This document shows positions 30,025-41,783 of a DNA stretch of 64,000 nt, one piece after another. Source of the stretch: Paragorgia papillata (Eukaryota; Cnidaria; Anthozoa; Scleralcyonacea; Coralliidae); NCBI GenBank assembly GCA_035771165.1, contig JAWNZC010000122.1, positions 592,501-656,500 on the forward strand, read 5' to 3'. Under the pieces are notes generated by a model that saw only the letters and a list, made by a program, of their open reading frames with translations, made no database searches and was not told the origin of the DNA. Made by a program: the position numbers and the translations under genes. Every line of letters starts with the position of its first letter. The stretch's first letter is position 1.

Positions 30025-33000
30025 GTAGGAATCAAACATAGTTTAACGTGGCTCCCTACTGTTTCTTCAAAGGTGGAAAAAATGCAACTGCAAGTTTCAA
30101 CCTCAGAAAGTGCTCATGAATATATTTTGGAAAAGAGTGAAACTAACGTTATGCATAGACCTTATTCCAAAATGGCCACCGAATCAGGAATTCTTTTATA
30201 TACATATATAAATTGGCTTACGAACTCCTTTTCGTGTGGGGAATTCAAGTGAATTTTTTACTTTTAAACGAGGTCATTAAGGGCTAATTCAGTTTATATG
30301 CACATAAAATAATTCTAATTCGGCGGTCATTTTGGAATAGGTCTATAAATAAACTGTCTCGGCCGTTGCTATGACAACAGTGGTGTTTCAACATGGCCGT
30401 AAATTTGCATTTAATCCAATTTATTTCAAAAACGAGTTCGGTGACCCCCAAATTTTAAAGCATTTCGTTAAGTTTAAGTAGTCAATGGTAAGATTCTGAA
30501 AAAATCTGTACATCCAAAAAGATAGAAAACCACAATTTTTCTTCAATAAAAAAATTTGGATTGACAGAACTTTTTTTTAAAATCTGCCTATTGCTTAATG
30601 GGCTCTTTCAAAGTTTATTGTCTGGGCTATAATATTCTTAAATTTAAAGAAATATTTTAATGCAAAAATATTTGGGGTTCACCGAACTCTATTATCCATT
30701 ATCTGTTAACAGTATTTATTATATGGCACGGATTACTTCCGGTAAAATCACGCGCTGTGATTGGTTGCTGACGGGGCGAGATTTCTCCGTAATGCCCACG
30801 GGCGTTATGAAAATTGTTAATGCGGCCCTACGATTGGAAACAAACAAAAAATCCTGATAAGAAACTTTTATTGCCGAAAAACGGCGAAAATAATAGATGA
30901 AATAGACGACGATGAACATTATAAAAGTAAATTATATTATCCAGAAGAAAATAACGCTAGTTCGGTGTTTTGACGAAGTTAAAGGAAGCGAAGACCATAA
31001 TAATAAACTACTTAATAACTTCGACCGTTCGGTCTTTACGGTAAAATATTAAACCTCGGTCTTGAGCGTATTAACCTCGCTATATCGCTCGGTCAATACA
31101 GCAAGACCTCGCGAATATATTTTACCGTAAAGATCTCACTCTCGGTTATTAAGTAGTTATTAATGCCCTGAACGTTATTCTATGCATAACATGCATTTGT
31201 TTCACTCTTTTTCGAAATATTCACGAGCACTTTCTGAGGTTGAAACTTGCACGATGGCATGTTTTTCTAAATTGCACGAAAAAACATGCTATTACATATT
31301 GATAATATACATGAAAAAATGTCCAAGTCAACTGAACTTACATTTAACACAAGTCCCTTTCGGCAGTGTCCACTCCTCGTATATATTTGGTTGTTTAAAA
31401 ATGCTTTGCTTCTTCTATCACTACTCGAGAAAGTTTACTGAAAGCACTAAGAATCTTCTAGTTTTCCTGCAGGTACTTTACTTGACAACAATAAGGAATA
31501 ATTAGCTTCACATTTTAACGAATTGTTCTTCTCCGTTTCAAATCTTGGCCGCCATATTTGTTTATTTTGTGCAGAAATTGCCAGAAAGAGCCTGAGCACG
31601 AGGTTGGAAAATGCCATCCGTCAAATTCCGTTGTAGAACGTGATTGGCTCTTTTCAGTTTTTATTGTTTTTGATTGGCTTATTCGCTTCAAAAATTTGCA
31701 CTGTATTTCCTTTTTTCTGCACTACTCTTAGCTAATCAAAATTTTTTCATGTATATTGTTTATATTTAAATAGCGCGGTTGAGTGATTGAACTGAAACGT
31801 TGCTATTGGATAATTCGTTCATTATACTAAAATACAATGGGTCAGTGACCGTGCACCGTGCACAAAAATGCATAAAAGGCGAACAAAAAGATACAACAAA
31901 GACTTTAGCTGAGTTTCCAGACCATATTTTGAGTGACTACGAACACACACTCAAATAATTTCTTAGTAGGTTTGTGTAGTGCAGGGATGAACGAAGTTTT
32001 GAAAGCATGTTTGAATGATTTTGTTCAGGTTATGGACACATTACTCCCGTCACAATCCTGGGTCGTATGGTTTGCATCGCCTACGCCATTTTTGGTATCC
32101 CAATATGCCTTGCGATGCTCGCTGTTGTAGGTGACGTCATGAGGATAGGTCACATGACCTGGATTCAAAAAGTTGAAAAGCATTTACCCGCTTAATCTGT
32201 CATGTGATACCAAGTGCGTCATCGTCTGCGGTACGCAAATGGTCCTGCTTATCTTCATCGGAGCCGCTATTCACATGGAGCTCGACAACTGGACACTTGA
32301 CGAAGGGATTTACGCGTGGTTCATTACATTTTCTACTATTGGCTTCGGTGATCTAATACCAGGTTTAGTTTATTTCTTATTCAGTCTTCATGTAGACATG
32401 CTCTCTTCGTCCATCTCATGATTTAACCATTGATAATATAATCCATCCATTCATTCATTCATTCATCCATCCCTCTTTCCCCTTCCTCCCTTCCATCCTT
32501 CCTTTCATACATTCTTCTTTCGTAATTGATTCCTCCTTTCCTTCTTTCCTAATTCCTTCCTGCTTTCCTTCCATCCGTTCATCCATCCCTCCGTCCGTCC
32601 GTCCATCCTTCCTTCCTTCCTTCCTTCCTTCCTTCCTTCTTTCCTAATTCCTTCCATCCTTTCTTCCTTCCTCCTTTCCTTTCCTTTCCTTCCTTCCTTC
32701 CTTCCTTCCTTCCTTCCTTCCTTCCTTCCTTCCTTCCTTCCTTCCTTCCTTCCTTCCTTCCCTCCTTCCTTCCTTCCTTCCTTCCTCCCTCCCTCCTTTC
32801 CTTCCTTCCTTCCTTTCTTTCTTCCTTCCTCCTTTCCTTTCCTTCCTTCCTCCTTCCTTCCTTCCTTCCTTCCTTCCTTCCTTTCTTCCTCCCTCCCTCC
32901 CTCCATTCCTTCCTGGCCTTCTTTCTTTCTTTCTTTCTTCCATCTTTCAATTTGTTCTTTCTTCCATCTTTCAATTTGTTCGTTCGTTAGTTCATCCGTC

Positions 33001-33562
33001 CGGTCATTTATCTATTCATTCATCCATCCATCCATCTATATCTATCAACGTACCCACCTATCCACCAACTCATCCACCCACTAATAAAAGAGAGAAAGGA
33101 AAGAGATAAATGGACACTAAGTAAGCCATATATATTTCAATACTAGTATCCTTTTTTTGCTTAACGTCATGGAAGGTCAATATATTGACCAATGAAGAGC
33201 CGGAGGAGATCGCGTGCTTATTAGTAAATGGCAAGTTTAGTGGCCAAGCGTATTAGTGAATAATTCACACTTCATCCCATGCACTTTGTTCTTGTATAGG
33301 TTACAATTTCGTTCAAGGAGAGTTTGGTGTTAAACACAGTATCCTGCTCTATCGTGTGTTCTTCGATGTCTTTGGTCTTTGTGTTGTTGCCGCCTTGCTC
33401 TCGTCATTGGCAAGAATTCTGGAACGCTGCAAATGTCACAAACATTGCTGTCTGTCGTTTTCCGCTAACGACAAATACAAAGAGTCTGAACCGGCCGATT
33501 CTTCAAAGAACGAAAGAAAACTCACGCCGTTTGGAGAAATGCCGGAAGATTCTCGTCAGTGA
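29717..33562 (+). CDS. Two-pore-domain (K2P) potassium channel, frameshifted (gene level)
   Basis: K2P channels are dimeric plasma-membrane leak channels; each subunit has four membrane helices and two pore loops. Three exons (29717-30024, 32029-32362, 33300-33562) give 300 codons once two surplus bases are discounted. Visible in order: TM1 with ILGALIFMAIEG; extracellular cap with two N-glycosylation sites (NLT, NET); pore 1 WSFGSSLLFVQSIVTTIGYG; TM2 with AYAIFGIPICLAML; TM3; pore 2 YAWFITFSTIGFGD; TM4 VFFDVFGLCVVAALLSSLAR; a short tail with cysteines (ERCKCHKHCC). The intron splitting the GYG codon in phase 1 is the position I know as conserved in K2P genes. The subfamily is not clear. Two +1 shifts (before pore 1, and before TM3) break the frame as written: pseudogene or assembly error. 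Confidence 0.9.
30025..32028 (+). other. K2P intron 1
   Basis: GTAGGA...TTCAG intron of 2,004 bases. It holds the repeat with GCACGGATTACTTCCGGTAA (30724-30815), also found inverted at 36505-36585 and 44225-44320; an inverted pair around 30095-30165 and 31175-31255 (AACCTCAGAAAGTGCTCATG and its inverse); a hairpin near 31020-31155; and TGACCGTGCACCGTGCACAA (31845), also shared with the GT31 introns. Confidence 0.75.
32029..32362 (+). CDS. K2P exon 2 (filter 1 to filter 2)
   Basis: Begins by completing GYG: GYGHITPVTILGRMVCIAYA (TM2), then MTWIQKVEKHLP. A +1 shift at about 32180-32190 (CCC run) separates this from LNLSCDTKCVIVCGTQMVLL (TM3) and FITFSTIGFGDLIP (filter 2). Donor CCAG|GTTTAG, phase 1. 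Confidence 0.85.
32440..33080. repeat. (CCTT)n/(CATC)n microsatellite in K2P intron 2
   Basis: About 600 bases of CTTC units edged by ATCC units. The long Lys/Glu/Gly/Arg-rich frames on the minus strand are products of this repeat. Confidence 0.97.
33300..33562 (+). CDS. K2P exon 3 (TM4 and C-terminus)
   Basis: Acceptor TTGTATAG; reads YNFVQGEFGVKHSILLYRVF then TM4 FGLCVVAALLSSLARIL and an 40-odd-residue cytosolic tail ending EMPEDSRQ and TGA at 33560-33562. In frame with exon 2 in phase 1. No frameshift seen. Confidence 0.9.
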
Positions 33563-34159
33563 AAACCACTGATCTATAAATAGATAACTGGAAGAACAAA
33601 GATATCAGAAATACCGGCTCTCACGGTAACAACCGCTGAACGTATTTTGCCCAATTTTTAACAACCTCGTACCCAGGGCCTTCTCAAAATGGCAGGGCGG
33701 AGGAGAAGATCTTGGTAATAATAATTCCATGTCCTAAATAACCCAGGTACTTCATGAAAGCCTGACCCCAACACACACCCTAATCCTAACCAATAAATTC
33801 GTGAATATAGGACATGGATTTATAACCCTTAAAGTTAACCTTGGTTATTAATCAAATATGGCCGCTGTCACTTTATACTAATCTCGTTTAAAACAACGTA
33901 TTGAGTTTGGGAGGTGAAAATCTCGCTATATTAAATTACGTATTAAATTCTCTTAGTGGCGTCACAATCAGACTTTATAGACTCTGTCTACATGGAAAGC
34001 CGGTCTCAAAATTTCAGTTCGGTCTAGTAGGCGATCTGATTAGGCCGCGGCGTGAGTCGAATCTCGTCGATCACTATCTCAGGCCGGACTCATGAAAACG
34101 AACATTTTTTCAAAAAAGTTGCCAGGTTTTAAGAAAGTTGCTAAAGGTTGCTAGTTCAT

Positions 34160-34459
34160 TACCCTGCGAGCAAAGCCTTCTTTTCCTTATTTCTTCGCTG
34201 AGAGAGAGGAAGAAAAGTAGGCTCTGCTGTATTCGTGACTGGTTCCCATTACGCATGCATGTCAGTTGTTTGGTTACAATCTCGAACCCAGTCCCAATCA
34301 GAGCAGAAAACAAAACGAGAACCGGTTATATAAACGGGTCTTAAACGGGTTACTTCGTCCTAAATCTTGGACGAAGCCAAACACGAATACAGCAGAGCCT
34401 ACTTTTCTTCCTCTCTCTCAGCGAAGAAATAAGGAAAAGAAGGCTCTCCTCGCAGGGTA
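34160..34459. mobile_element. MULE-like MITE with perfect 9-base duplication
   Basis: Ends TACCCTGCGAG and CTCGCAGGGTA, flanked by CTAGTTCAT at 34151-34159 and 34460-34468. Inner arms (CTTCTTTTCCTTATTTCTTC, GAGAGAGAGGAAGAAAAG) match 1220-1512; the two copies are in opposite internal orientation. Confidence 0.86.
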
Positions 34460-34633
34460 CTAGTTCATTTGCTCTGTCCATTAGGAGGTATGGCGATAAA
34501 AGCCTTGTCTTGGTGTCCACAACGATGTTTTTGAAAATGTGGGAACAATTGTCTTAGTGAAAGTCATAAAACAATGAGTAAATACAAGTGCTTTTAAAAC
34601 AAGGTTAATGATATATAACTAAATAAGATAAGA

Positions 34634-35470
34634 CACAGTGCTGTAAAAGTTACATAATTTTTGTAACTAGTTACATGCAGTTATACAGTTACATCGTTAG
34701 AAAAGTAACTAGTTACCGATAAAAGTTACAATGAAAAGAAAGTAACTAGTTACAGTTACAAAGTTACTTCAAAAATTTTGTAACTACAATCCTGGCCAAA
34801 AATAACTCGGACAGTCGCGTAAAACGAACTTAAGCGCATCAATTCCTAAGATTATGTTCAAATAACATCGCCCCCCACTACCCCCGTTCAATGTTGGTTA
34901 GAAAATGAAATGCAAAGTATGTTCTGCGCAAATTTTTATCAACATTTTGAATGGGGGGAGCGGCGGGAATGATTTTTAGAAGGAAATTTGATATCAGATG
35001 TGATTTAAGGAAAGGTGTCCGAGTGATTTTGACCAGGATTGTAGTTACAAAGTTACATTCCTTTGTCCGCGTGTTACTAGATTCAACAAAGAAATTACTG
35101 GTTTTTAGAGATATGCCAGTACCATAATTATGTTTTTACAGCTAAACAGTGCCTAAATATAGTTGTCACTAAGCAGAAATAGTCAAATGTGTACATAATG
35201 TACCTTTATTATTATATCAAAACCATTTTTATCAAGAAAGAATGACATCCTCAAATGAATATCAGTAACTATAATAGTCCCATTTTTGAACCAATAATAT
35301 TGTAACTAGTTACAGTTCTTTAAAAAAGTAACTAGTTACAGTTCTTCTTCAAAAAGTAACTAGTTATAGTTAGTTACTTCTTCAAAAAAGTAACTAGTTA
35401 TAGTTACAGTTACTTAAAAATGTAACTAGTTACTGTAACTAGTTACTTGTAACGAAGTTACTCACAGAAC
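34634..35470. mobile_element. GTAACTAGTTAC-array element with nested mariner MITE
   Basis: Starts CAGTGCTGTAAAAGTTAC and ends GTAACGAAGTTACTCACAG; arrays of GTAACTAGTTAC at both ends. It is inverted relative to 4736-5287 and interrupted at 34785-35043 by the mariner-type element. Confidence 0.7.
34787..35041. mobile_element. Tc1/mariner-type MITE nested in another element
   Basis: Ends CAATCCTGGCCAAAAATAAC and inverse GATTTTGACCAGGATTG with TA on both sides; 255 bases, no frame. Its right half also occurs at 42643-42745, where the duplication junction cuts it. Confidence 0.82.
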
Positions 35471-35888
35471 TGATAAGACAATATAACTCCGGTGTTAATT
35501 CCCCTGTCGGGATGTTAGCTCGTGTTACGGTGTATTAAATACCGAAGATAAAAGATGACAAAGTTTACCATAAGCTTTAATAAATCTGATAAACCATGTT
35601 GACTGAAGAACCCATTTTAAAGCTGAAATGATGTATTATAAAGCATAAACTAAGCGAGAACAAGGAAAATGTAAAATTTTTAATTTATCTACACAAATAA
35701 TTGTTCCTTAAAATTGTCAAAATTGCTGAATAAATGCCAAATTTCGAAATAGTTGCTTGCAGCTAAAAAAGTTGCCTGTGCAAAAAATGTTGCTCATATA
35801 AGAAGATGTTGCCGAAAAGTTGCCGAGCAACTTGTGGACATGGCTAAATTCTGTGCGGAGCGCTATTGGGGCTCAGGCCGCCAGATCG

Positions 35889-36213
35889 TCACCCACACGC
35901 GCGATGATTCAAGAATTTTAAATGCAACTTAAGCATTTGAATCGGGTTAACGTCAAGAGTCAACAACAAATCTTTCTTTCCGCACATATCTCCCGAGTAA
36001 TCAGATTTCAATAGGAAGTATTTACGATTATCCACAGGTTTGATGTCAAACTTTTCAATTAATAGACCAACAAAAACGTCTTCCAAAACAACGAAAGCTT
36101 GCGATGGTATTACTTTGATGATCTTTCTGAGAACATCTGAACTCAAAATGTAGCCCATTCCAACGCAGTATGGCGGGTAGTAGTCTCTCTTGTACATTGT
36201 CTTAGGAACTGCC
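35889..36213 (-). CDS. GT31 gene A exon 2
   Basis: Acceptor ATTTTAG; reads AVPKTMYKRDYYPPYCVGMG, then EDVFVGLLIEKFDIKPVDN and ends LNHRACG with TGA at 35891-35889. Contains the acceptor-side half of the catalytic domain. Confidence 0.92.
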
Positions 36214-39200
36214 CTAAAATAAATTGAACATTCATGATAAAAAATATTTATAAATTCGTGTCGAGAGCAAGGGTGGACCCAGGATTTTGGAAAAGGGGGC
36301 CCATAGTGTCGTCTACCGCGTAATAGGGACTTAAGATGATAGGACGACGCATAGTCAATCGAGATATGGTCTGGAAACTCAGTTAAATCTTTGGTCTATC
36401 TTTTTATTCGCTTTTATGCATTTTTGTGCACGGTGCACGGTCACTGAAGACATTGTATTTTAGTATAATGAACGAATTGTCCACTAGCCCGTTCATAATG
36501 CCCGCGGGCATTACGGAGAAATCTCGCCACGTCAGCAACCAATCACAGCGCGTGACTTTACCGGAAGTAATCCGTGCCATATGATAAATATATATATATA
36601 TATTACTTTGCTATTATCAAACCAAATTTCTACAACACCAAATATATATATTGGTTTTCAAGTGAATTCGTTTGATAATAGCGAAGATATAAAATAGGTA
36701 CGTTTACACATACATGTATCTACTGCGTTGCATCAGACTGCTCAGACTGAATCGGGATGGGATTGGAAAAACCTTCTGAACGTTTGGTTGGTCCCGAAGA
36801 ATATTCGAATGTTACTCGACTAACATCGGAAAACCTTGCATGCCGACGTCGTATCTACTCGCATGCGCAGTAGATACTGAAACAAATTGAAGGTAATCTA
36901 GGCAATAGTATAAAGCTAATATGGAAAACAATAAACAATGTCATGACAAGACAAAAATTATTCTATCCAAAGTAAGTATTAGACTACCGGCGTTAGGCCT
37001 AATTTAGCAAGTCAACTGATTCCTTCGGATGAAGACTTGCCCTCATTTGAAGACTATATTCCTCCAGTCGGCTCTACTTTTTCTATCAGAGAAAGCTACT
37101 GTAGAGGAAATTTTCAGTTTATTAAATTCTTTGAAACTAGACAAAGCTACAGGATTAAACAACATTCGGGCCAAGTTACTTAAAATAGGCGCAGCTATAC
37201 GCTATCCAGCTAGCTCTTTATGTAACATTTGTAACTAGAGGGCAGTCAGAGACTGCATATACCTCCGCGAGCAGGTTATTAGAGAGGTTTAAAAAGAAAA
37301 CGAGCCATCCCGCTAACCAGGCTAGCTCACGAGACCAACACATGCATGTATGAATAAAATGCTTGATTGCATTCGTACCAAAAGTATACAAAAATATTTG
37401 CATAAAATAAGGATAATGAGCGCAATCAAGCATTTCTTCTACACGGAGAATCTTGCGGTCAGATTTTTATTAATTTCTCATCCAAATTTTGACAAAATTA
37501 AACCACAATTAAATTGTGTCGTTGGTCTATGGCCAACCCTTCTGCAAACTTTCAGGAAAATCGGTGCAATACGTTTTTAGATATCCTGGCGACAGAGAGA
37601 CAAACCAACCAACGGCTTACAACAAGGCTTACAAGTTGTTCTCCTCCGAAGAGGCTTACAACGAGGCTTAATATAATTTGAAATAAAGTAGCGTGCTGCG
37701 TAGGCAGTGTAGAAACAACAATCGAAATATGGTAACTTAGGTTAGATATACTACCGAAACAGAGAACGTAGGAATCTAACGTTTCGAGCGAAGGCCCTTC
37801 GTCAATTTCCCCCCGAAGAGGCTTACTATTTAATTATACCATTAGATTTTAAAAACTGTGGTAAATCATACCTATACGGCAAATTTGTGGTAATTGATCA
37901 TCAAAGTACTTACCAATTAATAAACTGATGTGAGCACCAACAAAGCTAGAGCACAACTGAACAAAGTCAAAAGTCATAAGTCATAACGTGAACCATAAGT
38001 TATAACGTGAATTTGAGATCGGAAAACCTCGGTCCGCCTATATCTTCGTATTCGCTATTTGATTGGTAACGAACGATACTGCCTCTTCGTACTCGCTGTT
38101 TGATTGGCTCCGATTTTTCTATTGTTACTTACTCTTTGATAGTTACTACACTTTTGACCCTACATGACAGAATAGTATCTACTCGCGCAAGCGCAGTAGA
38201 TACAAAAACCTTCTCCGATTATTAACTCATAATTATGTACGTCTTGTCAAGATGTTTAATTTGCATATAAAACAACCTGAAATATCTCCGAACAAAAAAA
38301 CCGTGACACGCAGGAGTTAATTTTCCTTTAAATTTCATAGCCATAGGGCATGCTATACAAAAGCACGCATTGCAATTATAATACCGCCATTTGCAGCTTG
38401 TGCTATAATAAGGCGTTCTTTGTAACTCTTTGTCAAAGCTCCATGGTAACGTCACGGTTTGCACTCGATAATAGGCCCATATAAACACTTTTACAGGGTA
38501 ACTCTGCATAGCGGGATGAATATACGTCACTAATCATCTCAAATATTACAACTTGCCAGGTAACTCGCTTTCATATAAAGAGAACGTAAAGTTTATCCCG
38601 ACAAACCGGGTATAAGCTGCCTAAGGTTGTTCTTCTAATATCAAGGTGTTGTTTACGGATGGGGGAGGCCAGCACAGAAGATCATGAACTCGCTTGTATT
38701 TACGTTGTAACGGCGTCATTTTCTACAACGCCAATGTTTATACTTTATCAATTCTAGGCACTTACCATTTGTGATTTGGAGTTCGATTAACTGATCTGTT
38801 GAAAGCGCATCTTCCAGTATAAAGATTCTCCCTTGGTAAACTCCGAAGCCATTTCACCAGACCATTAATATTCACAAATACGTCGTCATCTGTTTTGAGT
38901 AAGTACTCAAACTTACATCGACGGTTGACCCATTCAAAACCCAGCTTAGTTTTCAAAGTTAAATTGCGATAACTGTCAAGAAACGAACCCGTGACCACGT
39001 CCCCATAATACTTGGCTTCGGTTGCTATTAACTTACGTAACAGTTCATCCTTAGCTTGACCAAGCAAAAATACAGTCGTTACAAGTTCTGTGTACTCCCC
39101 TCTAGTTCTGTTGTGTCCTACATCAAGTATTGCTCTTGCCCAAGTATTACGAATAGCACTTCTTCTTTCGAAATGATTTGGAGCACTGGAAACGACGATA

Positions 39201-39397
39201 ACCAGAAATACTGCACCGTAGCAATTTGATGACGGCTGTTGTCGTTTCGCTATCTGATTCTGAAAATGAATGTTAAATCTATGGTCGTCGGAACTTCTGA
39301 CGGGCGTTGGTGGGAAATCATAGTTAACGCGGATTAACCAAACGTAGTATAAACCGAAAACGCAAACTTGGACTACAAAGAAGCATTGAAGTTTCAT
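35889..39397 (-). CDS. Beta-1,3-galactosyltransferase-like gene A (GT31), gene level
   Basis: GT31 enzymes are type II Golgi membrane proteins that add galactose or N-acetylglucosamine in beta-1,3 linkage from the UDP-sugar. Two exons (39397-38766, 36213-35889) give 318 residues, a usual length. Seen: a signal anchor at residues 5-22 (CFFVVQVCVFGLYYVWLI); RRSAIRNTW (79-86); VFLLG; YYGDVVTGSFLDSYRNLTLK; the metal-binding KTDDDVFVN (D170-D172); YYPPYCVGMGYILSSDV; and EDVFVG (E255-D256). N-glycosylation sequons include NRT, NLT and NRS. The intron splits the tryptophan of HKW/AVPK in phase 2. All family motifs are intact. Donor and acceptor subfamily (galactosyl or GlcNAc) cannot be decided from these motifs. 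Confidence 0.93.
37028..37240 (+). pseudogene. LINE reverse-transcriptase fragment in gene A intron
   Basis: Reads FLSEKATVEEIFSLLNSLKL then DKATGLNNIRAKLLKIGA, the start of a non-LTR reverse-transcriptase domain (S-L-K-x-x-K-A-x-G-x-D-x-I pattern). The same fragment is at 44734-44944 in gene B, so it predates the duplication. Confidence 0.75.
37757..37812 (-). ncRNA. Hammerhead-like motif, degenerate
   Basis: Minus strand: TTGACGA, GGGC..GCTC stem, GAAA, ACGT..ACGT stem, TC. The first core C is T, which should block activity. An identical block is at 45513-45562 in unit 2, and a fragment at about 23505-23560. Confidence 0.4.
38024..38648. other. Segment kept in gene A, missing from gene B unit
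   Basis: Unit 2 goes directly from AATTTGAGAT to GGTGTTGTTTACGGATGG. Part of this segment (GGAGTTAATTTTCCTTTAAA and ACAAAAGCACGCATTGCAAT) is also found near 55740-55820 next to gene C exon 1. So it is ancestral, and unit 2 has a deletion. Confidence 0.75.
38766..39397 (-). CDS. GT31 gene A exon 1
   Basis: Starts MKLQCFFVVQVCVFGLYYVW and ends at AAATG|GTAAGT. Holds the anchor, stem, and the DDD motif. 632 bases, nearly identical to gene B exon 1 (changes include FEYLL/FDYLL and SVNRT/SVDRT). Confidence 0.93.
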
Positions 39398-39594
39398 TTC
39401 AGCAGGAAGATAATAGTCTTTATAATTCCTGGCATAGTTAATATATATTACTTCAAAAAATCATGAATAATTCACGAGGAAAATTCAAAAGAAATTAAAG
39501 TTTAACAGTGTCTTTATATGTAATAAAGATACCTCCTGATTTACATAAACTTTAGCTTTGATTTTCTCGGCTTAGACAAGGTTATTTTTCAAAC

Positions 39595-39745
39595 TTACTA
39601 CGCCAATGAACTTACCAAGTGGTTCGTTTTTGAAGCCATTCAATAAACTCGCAGTTCGTGTTTCATCAGATATAAAAACACTCGGCTTCGCCTCGTGTCT
39701 TTATATCTGATAAAACACTCCTGCTCGTTTATTAAACAGTACATA
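39595..39745. repeat. Hairpin repeat, CTCGGCTTCGCCTCG turn (unit 1)
   Basis: Stem GTTTCATCAGATATAAAAAC / inverse around CTCGGCTTCGCCTCG. The duplicate is at 50570-50672, where the turn has gained CCGG. Confidence 0.72.
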
Positions 39746-40009
39746 TACATGGTTTGAAAACTCGTCCAAAGTGATTGTTCTATGTTGTAGAATTTGTGCA
39801 ATTTCACATTATGGTATTTTCTGTATAATGAAGCAGTCATCCAATAGCAACGCTCGGGTTTAATTATAGTGAGTTGCTCAGTTCATATCTCGTGAAGTGT
39901 CCATAGAATTTACTTCCATATAAGGAACTCCATTGTCAGTTCAACATGACCATGCTTCATGTAGTAGAGCTTCCAAACCATGTATATATGTTCTATTAAT
40001 AGTGCTGTG

Positions 40010-40572
40010 AGTAACTTCGTCACAAGTAACTAGTTACAGTAACTAGTTACATTTTTAAGTAACTGTAACTGAAACTAGTTACTTTTTGAAGAAGTAACTA
40101 TAACTAGTTACTTTTTTAAGAACTGTAACTAGTTACAATATTTGGTTTAAAAATGTGACTAGTATAGTTACTGATATTCAGTTGAGGATGTCATTCTTTC
40201 TTGATAAAAATGGTTTTGATATAATAATAATAAAGGTACAATATGTACACATTTTATAATAATAATGGTACAATATGTACACATTTGACTATATTTCTGC
40301 TTAGTGACAACTATATTTAGGCATTTAGCTATAAAAACATAATTATGGTACTGGCATCTAAAAACCAGTAATTTCTTTGTTGATTCTAGTAACACGGATA
40401 AAGGAATGCAACTTTGTAACTATAGTTACAAAATTTTTGAAGTAACTTTGTAACTGTAACTAGTTACTTTCTTTTCATTGTAACTTTTATCGGTAACTAG
40501 TTACTTTTCTAACGATGTAACTGTAACTGCAACTAGTTACAAAAATTATGTAACTTTAACAACACTGTCTAT
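40010..40572. mobile_element. GTAACTAGTTAC-array element (unit 1, right)
   Basis: Starts AGTGCTGTGAGTAACTTCGT and ends TTATGTAACTTTAACAACACTG. Same family and orientation as 4736-5287; the unit 2 counterpart is at 50930-51450. Confidence 0.7.
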
Positions 40573-41076
40573 TATTAACTATGTTCCTGGCGACTGTTGT
40601 GTGCTGCGGTGTGGCAACCTAAGTGGAGGGGGCACGCTGTTTGGTTGGCGTTCTCATGACACCCACATTTCATTGTTCTAACAGACTGGTTAAATCCTGT
40701 ATTCAACTGATTAGCATGCAAATGAGTATGCACAGTGGGATAACTAGTTATCCCACTCTTTGACTGCTTATCGCATGCTAACGAGTATCCTCCTTTCTAA
40801 CTCTTGTTTCTTTCTCGGTGCGGTCCCTCATGGCTGTTAAGCTTCACTCACGATGTTAAATCCCATATCACACTCGTGACCATCAATTAACTCATACTTA
40901 TGTATTAACTCATTAACTCATACATCAATTAACTCATACTGTATGCGATTGAACCATTGCCCCTCAGCATATCCTCTCATCTAGAATTACCAGTAATCAG
41001 TAAGTGTGCAATGGCCTACAATTAACAATAATTGTTAATTTAAAAAAACTAATTCTCAACCCCCCACCCCCAACCT

Positions 41077-41689
41077 ATATCTATTACCTATATCATATTG
41101 GCTTGAAATTACTTCTCTTCTTTTTTAAGTGTAAACAAGGTCTCTACGACCTAGATATCTCCCGTTTTGTTACTTTTTCTTCTATCCGCTCGTCTCGCAC
41201 TCGTTCAAGTCAAAACAACTTGCTTCAAGCCAATCCTTGTAGGACTTCTCTTTTTAGAAATACTTTTTTCAACAGAATTGTCTTTCTCTGGAACAATCTC
41301 TCTCCGATAGTTCGTAATAGTACTTCTGTTTCCATTTTTAAACATGATCTTTATATTCACTACTCTTCTAAGTTAGACTCCAATTTCGATGTTAATAGAC
41401 TGCGCACCTGGAAAAGTTTCTGTTCTAAATGTCGTTCTTTCAATCCAAGTTGTTGCTCTTAAATCTTTATTCTTATGTAATTTGTGTATTAGTTTGTTGG
41501 GTTTTTTTTATCGTGTGTTTACTTAACGTTTATTATGTAATTTTTTTGTAGGGTTGGTCTTCACATGGGACTCGTGTCCTGTTGATCATTCCTTCAATCA
41601 TGTTCAAGTATTGCAATTTTTATTTCCTGTATATTTGCATTCTTTCATGGTTGTAAAGTTAATAAATAAATAAATAAATAAAATAAAAA
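41077..41689 (+). mobile_element. Truncated LINE insertion, unit 1 only
   Basis: Encodes (to a stop at 41460-41462) LLFFFKCKQGLYDLDISRFV, RSSRTRSSQNNLLQANPCRT and RIVFLWNNLSPIVRNSTSVS, the C-terminal end of a non-LTR polyprotein. It has a 3' UTR and an AATA/TAAA tail (41660-41689). The equivalent site in unit 2 (51925-51935) is empty, so it inserted after the duplication. Confidence 0.88.
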
Positions 41690-41692
41690 CCC

Positions 41693-41760
41693 TCTAAACC
41701 TTACCCTAACCCTAACCACAACCCCCCGGAAACCCTAAACCTAACCACAACCCCCCGTCA
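41693..41760. repeat. Short telomere-like block
   Basis: CCTTACCCTAACCCTAACCA and related CCCTAAACCTAACC units, also in unit 2 at about 51935-51990. Too short and irregular to be telomeric. Confidence 0.6.
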
Positions 41761-41783
41761 ATTACAATAGTTCATTAAGGCCC

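Noticed and set aside
32505..32974. Three minus-strand frames rich in Lys, Glu, Gly and Arg, over 100 residues each
   Set aside because: Translation of the CCTT microsatellite inside K2P intron 2; no complexity or homology.
36510..36600. Promoter-like block conserved near GT31 exon 2 of A and B
   Set aside because: The same sequence is in the K2P intron (30724-30815), and a looser relative at 16550-16660; it is a dispersed repeat.
41697..41760. CCCTAA repeats as a telomere or interstitial telomere
   Set aside because: Only two or three units, mixed with CCCTAAACCTAACCAC variants; also in unit 2. Too short to call.
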